DNA of 5,777 nucleotides from CAZLYK01 sp964563495 (GTDB lineage: Bacteria; Acidobacteriota; Blastocatellia; RBC074), in contig CAZLYK010000226.1 in assembly GCA_964563495.1 (NCBI GenBank), positions 1-5,777 on the forward strand, in the 5' to 3' direction. The translations under genes were made by a program, and so were the position numbers. Positions 1 through 5,777 of the stretch are shown piece after piece (position 1 is the first letter of the stretch; every line of letters starts with the position of its first letter). The notes under the pieces were generated by a model. That model was given only the letters and a program-made list of their open reading frames with translations, was not told the DNA's origin and ran no database searches.

Positions 1-64
1 TCGCCCCGTCGCCCCGTCGCCCCGTCGCCCCGTCGCCCTGTCGCCCCGTCCCCCCGTCGCCTCG
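1..64. repeat. 8-bp tandem repeat (TCGCCCCG)n, cut by window edge
   Basis: Eight consecutive 8-base units are visible. Copies 1-4 (1-32) and 6 (41-48) are perfect TCGCCCCG. Copy 5 is TCGCCCTG, copy 7 is TCCCCCCG and copy 8 is TCGCCTCG, so substitutions cluster on the side nearer the CinA-like gene. After position 64 the periodicity is lost. The array probably continues beyond the left edge, so its true length is unknown. The unit is not a multiple of three, so it is unlikely to have arisen as a protein repeat, although the visible part has no stop codon. It lies about 36 bases beyond the stop codon of the last gene. It looks like an intergenic microsatellite/minisatellite formed by replication slippage; any function is unknown. 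Confidence 0.9.
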
Positions 65-65
65 T

Positions 66-88
66 CCTCTGGCCACTAAAAACAGAGG
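66..88 (-). terminator. Weak hairpin downstream of the CinA-like gene, possible terminator
   Basis: CCTCTG (66-71) pairs with CAGAGG (83-88), giving a perfect 6-bp stem with an 11-base loop. In minus-strand transcription it starts 11 bases after the stop codon, a normal place for a terminator at the end of the gene cluster. However, there is no run of U after the stem: the run of T on the minus strand lies inside the loop, and GC-rich repeat sequence follows. This does not fit a standard intrinsic terminator. It could be a degenerate one, a transcript-end stabilising hairpin, or chance. Confidence 0.25.
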
Positions 89-99
89 CATTGCGTTTC

Positions 100-831
100 T
101 CACTCGCTGCGGACGAGGCGGTCGCGGTCGAGCGCGGCGATCAGATCGAGGGCCGCGGCTTCGAGCGCGGCGGGGTCCTTGGATTCGAGCGTTAGTTTGA
201 CGCGATATTCATTCGAGGTGAAGCTGGGGTATGAGCCGATCGCGACGAGCGGATGGGCGTCGGCCACCGCGCGCAGGTTGATGGCGAGATCGAATTCGTC
301 TTCCAGCGTGTAGACGGTGCGGGCGTAAAATGGGGCTACGCGAAACCGCTCGCGGATGGCCATAAATTTGCGGCGGAAATGTTCGGGCACTCCCGGCAGC
401 GTATAGACATTTCGGTTCAACAGCACCGGCCATCGAATATCCGGGCCGTCGATCAGCTCAGAGCCCTCGGGTACATTGGCCATTCGCAGGTGGGATTGAT
501 CTGTCTTCTCGCCGAAATATGACCTGATGATTGCTTCCAGTTGAGGGTGGCGGACGATTGGAGCCCCGAAGGCCGCGGCGATGCCGGCCAGGGTCACATC
601 ATCGTGAGTCGGGCCGACCCCGCCCGAAGTAAAGACATAATCGTATTTTTCGGACAGCTCCCGGACTGCCGATGCGACCTCATCGACATCGTCGGGAACG
701 ACGGCGATCCGGCGGAGCGCAACGCCCAGATCACGCAATTCGCCGATCAGCAGCCGTGCGTTCTGATCCTCGGTCTTCCCGCTCAGGATCTCGTCGCCGA
801 TGACTAAGATGGCGGCAGTCGGTACAGTCAT
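100..831 (-). CDS. CinA N-terminal / MoCF_biosynth domain protein (COG1058), stand-alone
   Basis: A 243-residue protein of the COG1058 family, usually annotated as competence/damage-inducible protein A-like or molybdopterin-binding protein. The MoCF/MogA-type fold is shown by GDEILSGK at residues 12-19, the signature TSGGVGPTHDDVT at 68-80 and LPGVPEHF at 145-152. The C-terminal part (about 195-240) matches the small subdomain of the stand-alone form. The C-terminal nicotinamide-nucleotide amidase domain of full-length CinA (about 400 residues) is absent, and the length is normal for the short form, so this is not a truncation. Studied COG1058 domains hydrolyse ADP-ribose or related pyrophosphates, and the related domain of eukaryotic FAD synthase hydrolyses FAD. 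A nucleotide pyrophosphatase role is therefore inferred, with the exact substrate unknown. Despite old names, involvement in competence or molybdopterin synthesis should not be assumed. The start lies 11 bases after the larC stop. The nearest purine-rich stretch (GAGAGAGGA) is inside the larC end and rather far, suggesting translational coupling. It is the last gene of the cluster. Confidence 0.9.
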   Translation of the reverse strand: MTVPTAAILVIGDEILSGKTEDQNARLLIGELRDLGVALRRIAVVPDDVDEVASAVRELSEKYDYVFTSGGVGPTHDDVTLAGIAAAFGAPIVRHPQLEAIIRSYFGEKTDQSHLRMANVPEGSELIDGPDIRWPVLLNRNVYTLPGVPEHFRRKFMAIRERFRVAPFYARTVYTLEDEFDLAINLRAVADAHPLVAIGSYPSFTSNEYRVKLTLESKDPAALEAAALDLIAALDRDRLVRSE

Positions 832-842
832 AAGAAACCCGG

Positions 843-2057
843 TTAATCCTCTCTCTTTTCGTAGGAGACGAGAGCCGCGATCTGGACTTCGCGGAGGGCC
901 GAGCCGTGCTTTTCTGCAGCCGCGCGGCAGTCTTCGAATTCAGGGGCGTGATTGATCACGCGGCCGTCGGCTGCGCGCGAGACTTTGATCCTGATCGAGC
1001 CGTATCCGGTCTCGACCGTGACGAACTCGCGGCGCAGGGTCTCACGCTGCTCCCGGCGGTAGCGGATGCCGAGCGTCGTCGTTTCGCGGAAGAGAATCTC
1101 GCACATCCTTTCCCGATCTTCCGGCCGGGATAGAATCGTGACCAGAACGCCGGGACGATTCTTCTTCATCTGCACCGGAGTATAGAAGATATCGAGCGCT
1201 CCGGCCCCCAACGCTTGTTCCATGAGGTAGCCGAAGACCTGGGCATTGAGGTCGTCAAGATTGGCTTCGATGACCGTGATCGCGGCCGGCGTCGCGTCTG
1301 CGTCTTCTTCCAATTCGCCGATCATGGCGCGCAGCACATTCGGGAATTTGGGAGGGTTGCGTGTCCCGGCGCCATATCCGACGCAGTCGATCTTCATGGC
1401 CGGCACGGGGCCGTAACCGGAAGCGAGGGTCGAGATGATCGCCGCACCGGTCGGCGTGACCAGCTCACCCTCGATCTCTTTCGAATAGATCGGCGCTCCG
1501 CGCAGCAACTCCGCCGTCGCCGGACCGGGGACGGGATAGACACCGTGCGCACATTTGAATGTGCCCGAACCGACGTGCAGCGGGGATGAGATGATCCGCC
1601 CGATCTCGAGCGCCTCGAGCCCAATGCAGGCGCCGACCGTGTCGATGATCGAATCGACCGCGCCGACTTCATGAAAATGGACCGATTCGATCGGGATATT
1701 GTGGATCTTCGCTTCGGCCTCTCCCAGGCGCTGAAAAATCTTGAGCGCTCCTTCTTTGACTCGATCGCTCAATGGCGAAGCCGAGATCAACCGCTTGATC
1801 TCTGAAAGAGGGCGGTGATCGTCGTGGCCGTGATCATGATCATGTGAGTGTTTCCGGTCATGAAGATGGACGTCGAATTTTGACGCCGAGATGCCGCTCC
1901 GATCGACCCGGGTCAGGCTCAGCTCGTAACCGGCCAGCCGCAGTTTGGCAACCTCGTCGCGGAGAAATTGGAAATCCAGCCCGCAATCGACCAGCGCACC
2001 GACCAGCATGTCGCCGCTCGCGCCGGAAAAGCAATCGAGATAAAGTGTGCGCGCCAT
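843..2057 (-). CDS. larC: LarC, nickel insertion protein (P2TMN nickel chelatase, former DUF111)
   Basis: A 404-residue LarC-family protein (PF01969, UPF0272). LarC inserts nickel, using CTP, into pyridinium-3,5-bisthiocarboxylic acid mononucleotide, giving the nickel-pincer cofactor of lactate racemase and related LarA-type enzymes in the cytoplasm. Family motifs visible are DCFSGASGDM (8-17), HFHEVGAVDS (127-136), ELVTPTGAAI (198-207), YGAGTRNPP (228-236) and EANLDDL (264-270). A histidine-rich loop at residues 64-81 carries eight histidines and is a likely nickel-holding segment. An acidic, Ala-rich linker at about 249-259 separates the N-terminal part from the C-terminal CTP-binding part (about 260-400). 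In Lactobacillus plantarum these parts are encoded by larC1 and larC2, joined by programmed frameshifting; here the frame is continuous. The partners larB and larE, and the target larA, are not in the window. The start lies 5 bases after the stop of the upstream M16 gene; an AGAGAA stretch in that gene's last codons could serve as ribosome binding site. Confidence 0.93.
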   Translation of the reverse strand: MARTLYLDCFSGASGDMLVGALVDCGLDFQFLRDEVAKLRLAGYELSLTRVDRSGISASKFDVHLHDRKHSHDHDHGHDDHRPLSEIKRLISASPLSDRVKEGALKIFQRLGEAEAKIHNIPIESVHFHEVGAVDSIIDTVGACIGLEALEIGRIISSPLHVGSGTFKCAHGVYPVPGPATAELLRGAPIYSKEIEGELVTPTGAAIISTLASGYGPVPAMKIDCVGYGAGTRNPPKFPNVLRAMIGELEEDADATPAAITVIEANLDDLNAQVFGYLMEQALGAGALDIFYTPVQMKKNRPGVLVTILSRPEDRERMCEILFRETTTLGIRYRREQRETLRREFVTVETGYGSIRIKVSRAADGRVINHAPEFEDCRAAAEKHGSALREVQIAALVSYEKRED

Positions 2058-2062
2058 CCTGT

Positions 2063-3337
2063 CTATTCTCTTTGCCCGGCGATCACGGTCGTCGCCACTT
2101 CGGGGTGGAGGTATTTACGAATCGCCTCGTCGACCTGCTCCTTGGTCATGGCTTTGATCAGGGAGGGGAATTCGTCCAGGTATTTTACTCCCAGGCCAAA
2201 GAGTTCGGCGCTCGAGATTTGAGCGGCGATTCCGCTGTTGGTCGCCAATCCGACTTTGAAAGATCCGACGACGGAAGCTATTTCGTCCTCCAGTTCGTCC
2301 GGGCGAATGCCGTTGGCGATATAGTCGTTGACGATCCCGATCGTGGTCTCGACCGCCAGCTCGATATTTTGGGGCGCGACGGTGACGCCAATGGTGAATG
2401 GACCGTCTCCGATTCCCGACTCGCTAAAACTGGAATTGATGCCATAGGTCAATCCCATCTCGTCCCGGACTTTCAAACCGAGGCGTGAGGAGAGGGTAGA
2501 CTGGCCGAGCGCACGGTTGGCGATGACCGCCGCCAGGTAATCCGGGTTGGATCGCCGCAGCCGCGATGCGTGCCCGATGACCACGTCACAATTGGCCTTA
2601 TCCTTCATCGGCACATACTCAGTCATCGGAGCCGTGTGCAGTTCGGTTCGGGGAAGGTCGATCTCGGGGGCCGCCGCTCCCTGCCAATCTCCCAGTTGAG
2701 CCTCGACTAAACGACGCACGTCGTCGGGGATGACGTCGCCGACCACGGCCAGGATCATCGATCCGGAGCCATATAGGTTTTGGTAGAAGCTCCTGGTCTC
2801 ATCCGAAGTGATGTTTTCGACCTGGCTGATCAGTTTATCCGCCGGCGATCGGTGAAAAGGGCTATCTTCGGGGAAGACGAGCTGGGTCAGGCGTTCATAT
2901 GCCCGGACCCGCGTTTCATCCTGATCTTCCTTGATGCTCGCGATGATTCGTTGTTTGAGCTTATCCAGCTCGTCGGCGGGGAAGACCGGTTCACGCAGCT
3001 CTTCGGCGATGGTCGAGATGATCAATCGGAGGTCACGGCTGAGCGACAGGCCGTTGATCGAGACGGTAAAGGTGTTGGATGAGAAACCTGCCCGCGCGCC
3101 GGCCGATTCCAGCGCTTCGGCGATTTCGAGCTTGGTGCGTTTGGCCGTTCCCTTGTTGAGCATGCTGGCGGTCAAGCCGGCGAGCCCGTCGCGTCCCGGC
3201 GGATTGAAGTATTCACCGGCTTTGAGCGTGCCCGAGACCGATACCGTCGGGTTGGCATGGTTTTCCAGAACCAGCAGCGTCGAGCCATTGGAAAACTGGT
3301 AACGATGGGTGCGAGCGGCAAAAGAAAGGTTATCCAT
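2063..3337 (-). CDS. M16 peptidase-like protein, non-catalytic (R/Y-bearing) subunit
   Basis: A 424-residue M16 (insulinase/pitrilysin, clan ME) protein with the usual two-half layout: N-terminal M16 domain about 10-160, C-terminal M16 domain about 175-360, then a helical tail. Aligning residues 51-64 (G-L-A-G-L-T-A-S-M-L-N-K-G-T) with the active-family pattern G-x-A-H-x-x-E-H-M-x-F-K-G-T puts G54, A57 and S58 where the two zinc histidines and catalytic glutamate belong, so it should not bind zinc or cleave. It keeps the substrate-binding pair R291 and Y298 in VRDEMGLTY. This is the profile of the non-catalytic subunit of M16B heterodimers, like alpha-MPP or the small subunit of the Sphingomonas A1 enzyme. 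No signal peptide is evident. I chose the ATG at 3337 because homology begins at once (MDNLSFAARTHRYQF) and it lies 10 bases after the previous stop. A longer reading to 3547 is open but would overlap the upstream gene with unrelated, Arg/Ser-rich sequence. The 10-base gap is AT-rich without a clear Shine-Dalgarno; GGAGGAAGAA lies about 20 bases upstream inside the previous gene, so re-initiation is plausible. Confidence 0.92.
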   Translation of the reverse strand: MDNLSFAARTHRYQFSNGSTLLVLENHANPTVSVSGTLKAGEYFNPPGRDGLAGLTASMLNKGTAKRTKLEIAEALESAGARAGFSSNTFTVSINGLSLSRDLRLIISTIAEELREPVFPADELDKLKQRIIASIKEDQDETRVRAYERLTQLVFPEDSPFHRSPADKLISQVENITSDETRSFYQNLYGSGSMILAVVGDVIPDDVRRLVEAQLGDWQGAAAPEIDLPRTELHTAPMTEYVPMKDKANCDVVIGHASRLRRSNPDYLAAVIANRALGQSTLSSRLGLKVRDEMGLTYGINSSFSESGIGDGPFTIGVTVAPQNIELAVETTIGIVNDYIANGIRPDELEDEIASVVGSFKVGLATNSGIAAQISSAELFGLGVKYLDEFPSLIKAMTKEQVDEAIRKYLHPEVATTVIAGQRE

Positions 3338-3347
3338 AAAGTAAAAT

Positions 3348-4646
<1,299 letters not shown>

Positions 4647-4649
4647 ATT

Positions 4650-4655
4650 CTCCTT
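4650..4655 (-). promoter_or_regulatory. Shine-Dalgarno AAGGAG of the M16 catalytic subunit gene
   Basis: The minus strand reads AAGGAG immediately after the hemE TGA stop and 3 bases before the ATG at 4646. It is the only strong Shine-Dalgarno between genes in this cluster. The spacing is slightly short but workable, and it decides the start of the M16 catalytic subunit. Confidence 0.7.
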
Positions 4656-5723
4656 TCAAGCTACTTCCCTGAATCCGGCCTTCGCCGCGTTGACGAATGC
4701 ACGCGCATTTTCTACCGGAACCATCGGCCAGATGCCGTGTCCGAGGTTCATTATATGCCCTACAGGGCCGACTTTCTTGAGAATCTCGTGGACGCCTTCG
4801 GCGATTGTCTCGGGGGCGCCAAGCAGCGCGCCCGGATCGAGGTTGCCCTGCAGCGCGAGATGTTCGAATCCAGCGGCATCGAGCCGGCGCCGGGCCTTGC
4901 CGATATCGATTCTCCAATCCAGACTCAGGACGTTAGCGCCGGATTCAGCCATCTTTTCCAGGACGTGACTGCTCCCGTTGGCGTAAAGAATCGCCGGGAC
5001 GCCCAGACCTTGCGGGCCGCGATGCAGCTTATCAAAAACCTGCTGCTGGTAGGGCAGGGCAAACTCTTCGAAATCCACCGCGGAGAGATCTCCCGCGCAG
5101 GTGTCGAATAGCTGTATCACCTGCGCCCCGGCCTCGATCTGCGCGTTGAGGTAATCGACGATTACGACGGTGATCTTACCCAGCAGTTTGTGCAGCAGCG
5201 CCGGCTGGGCGAAGAGCATTTGTTTGATCTCTGTGTAATTGCGCGAAGCCCTGCCTTCGACCATGTAGGCCGCCAGTGTGTATGGGGCCGCGGCATATCC
5301 GATCAGCGGGGCCTCGTCGAGGAGATCCCGGCGCAGCCGGCGAATGATCTCCATGACGTAGCCTGCCTTTTCCAACGGGTCGGGGACGACCAATCGATCG
5401 ACATCTGCTTCCTTCCGCAGCGGAGTTTCGATGGCCAGGCCCCTGCCCTCGACCGGTCGTAGCTTTAGCCCCATCACCTCAACCGGGAGGAGGATATCGG
5501 AAAATGCGATCACGGCGTCTACCCCCAGAACCTGATAGGGTTGCAGCGATACTTCGACCGCCAGTTCCGGCGTCTTGCACAAGGTCAATAAATCCGCCCG
5601 GCTCCGCACCGCCCGAAATTCGGGAAGATATCGCCCGGCCTGGCGCATGATCCAAACCGGGGCGCGATCGACTGGCTGGCTGCGACAGGCGCGTAAGAGA
5701 CGGTCATTCTTCATACAACGCAT
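4656..5723 (-). CDS. hemE: Uroporphyrinogen decarboxylase (HemE)
   Basis: A 355-residue protein that removes the four acetate carboxyls of uroporphyrinogen III to give coproporphyrinogen III (EC 4.1.1.37) in heme synthesis; it is cytoplasmic and a TIM-barrel homodimer in the known family. Seen here are the N-terminal signature PVWIMRQAGRYLPEFR (22-37), the catalytic-site FSDILLP (74-80, D76 matching the essential aspartate), the second signature region around GYAAAPYTLAAYMVEG (142-157), LQGNLDP (291-297) and NLGHGIWP (326-333). Length is normal. At QLFDTCAGDLS (204-214) the usual tryptophan of FDSWAG is a cysteine. Two starts are possible: ATG at 5723 (MRCMKNDRLL) or ATG at 5714 (MKNDRLL, 352 residues). 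A GAGAAAG stretch abuts the first but sits 9 bases ahead of the second, a better spacing, and family similarity begins only at KNDRLL, so 5714 is a serious alternative. It is the first gene of the cluster within this window. Confidence 0.97.
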   Translation of the reverse strand: MRCMKNDRLLRACRSQPVDRAPVWIMRQAGRYLPEFRAVRSRADLLTLCKTPELAVEVSLQPYQVLGVDAVIAFSDILLPVEVMGLKLRPVEGRGLAIETPLRKEADVDRLVVPDPLEKAGYVMEIIRRLRRDLLDEAPLIGYAAAPYTLAAYMVEGRASRNYTEIKQMLFAQPALLHKLLGKITVVIVDYLNAQIEAGAQVIQLFDTCAGDLSAVDFEEFALPYQQQVFDKLHRGPQGLGVPAILYANGSSHVLEKMAESGANVLSLDWRIDIGKARRRLDAAGFEHLALQGNLDPGALLGAPETIAEGVHEILKKVGPVGHIMNLGHGIWPMVPVENARAFVNAAKAGFREVA

Positions 5724-5777
5724 CTTTCTCGTTAGCTCAAATCTGAAAATTGCGATAATCCTGCAGAAATCCTGTCA
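5724..5777 (-). other. Leader region upstream of hemE, cut by window edge
   Basis: These 54 bases are more AT-rich than the genes. On the minus strand GAGAAAG (5724-5730) is the likely ribosome binding site of hemE. The 7-mer AATCCTG occurs twice (5757-5763 and 5768-5774), 11 bases apart, flanking a CTGCAG palindrome (5761-5766). I find no convincing -35/-10 pair. Two minus-strand frames are open from the edge and then stop (one ending ...QFSDLS with TAA, one ending ...RNFQI with TGA), so the 3' end of an upstream gene could fall here, but no family can be recognised from a dozen codons. Confidence 0.35.

Noticed and set aside
1..64. CRISPR array
   Set aside because: The units are 8 bases long and directly abutting, with no spacers.
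100..831. Truncated CinA pseudogene lacking the amidase domain
   Set aside because: Stand-alone COG1058 proteins of about 240-260 residues are a common intact form, and no remnant of the amidase domain lies downstream.
1290..1320. Programmed frameshift site inside larC, as in Lactobacillus
   Set aside because: The frame is continuous across the linker region, and I see no slippery homopolymer there.
1844..2488. 214-codon open frame on the plus strand
   Set aside because: It lies antisense across the larC start and the M16 gene end, both strongly supported. Its composition is a shadow of GC-rich coding sequence and no family is recognisable.
5751..5777. Sigma-70-type promoter for hemE
   Set aside because: A TGACAG at the very edge and GATTAT inward are only 11 bases apart, too close for a -35/-10 pair.

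Overview
The window holds five genes, all on the minus strand. They lie almost end to end from position 5723 down to 100, with gaps of only 9, 10, 5 and 11 bases. Read in transcription order they are: hemE (uroporphyrinogen decarboxylase, 4656-5723); a zinc-site-bearing M16 peptidase subunit (3348-4646); a second M16 protein that has lost its zinc site (2063-3337); larC (nickel-insertion protein for the lactate-racemase-type nickel-pincer cofactor, 843-2057); and a stand-alone CinA N-terminal / MoCF-type domain protein (100-831). The spacing and shared strand indicate one transcription unit, with the promoter at or beyond the right edge.

The two M16 genes are best read together. The first has the HxxEH zinc motif but lacks the C-terminal R/Y substrate-binding pair. 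The second has the R/Y pair but has G-L-T-A-S where HxxEH should be. This is the division of labour seen in heterodimeric M16B peptidases, so they probably form one enzyme. Neither shows a signal peptide. hemE serves heme/tetrapyrrole synthesis, larC serves nickel-pincer cofactor synthesis, and the CinA-like protein probably hydrolyses a nucleotide-type substrate. I see no single pathway joining all five; they look like housekeeping genes sharing a transcript.

Downstream of the last gene (left edge, 1-64) is a strict 8-base tandem minisatellite (TCGCCCCG on the plus strand), cut by the window edge and degenerating towards the gene. A short hairpin at 66-88 lies between it and the stop codon. 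The right edge (5724-5777) is a 54-base, comparatively AT-rich leader before hemE, with a small 7-base direct repeat.

The organism is a bacterium with moderately GC-rich DNA. The gene content fits an uncultured lineage in or near the FCB group (for example Zixibacteria-like) or a deltaproteobacterial-type genome, but this is a weak inference from gene style only. I see no mobile element, CRISPR array, tRNA or rRNA, and no convincing novel system. The more notable points are the complementary M16 pair, the unbroken LarC with a histidine-rich loop, and the 8-base repeat.
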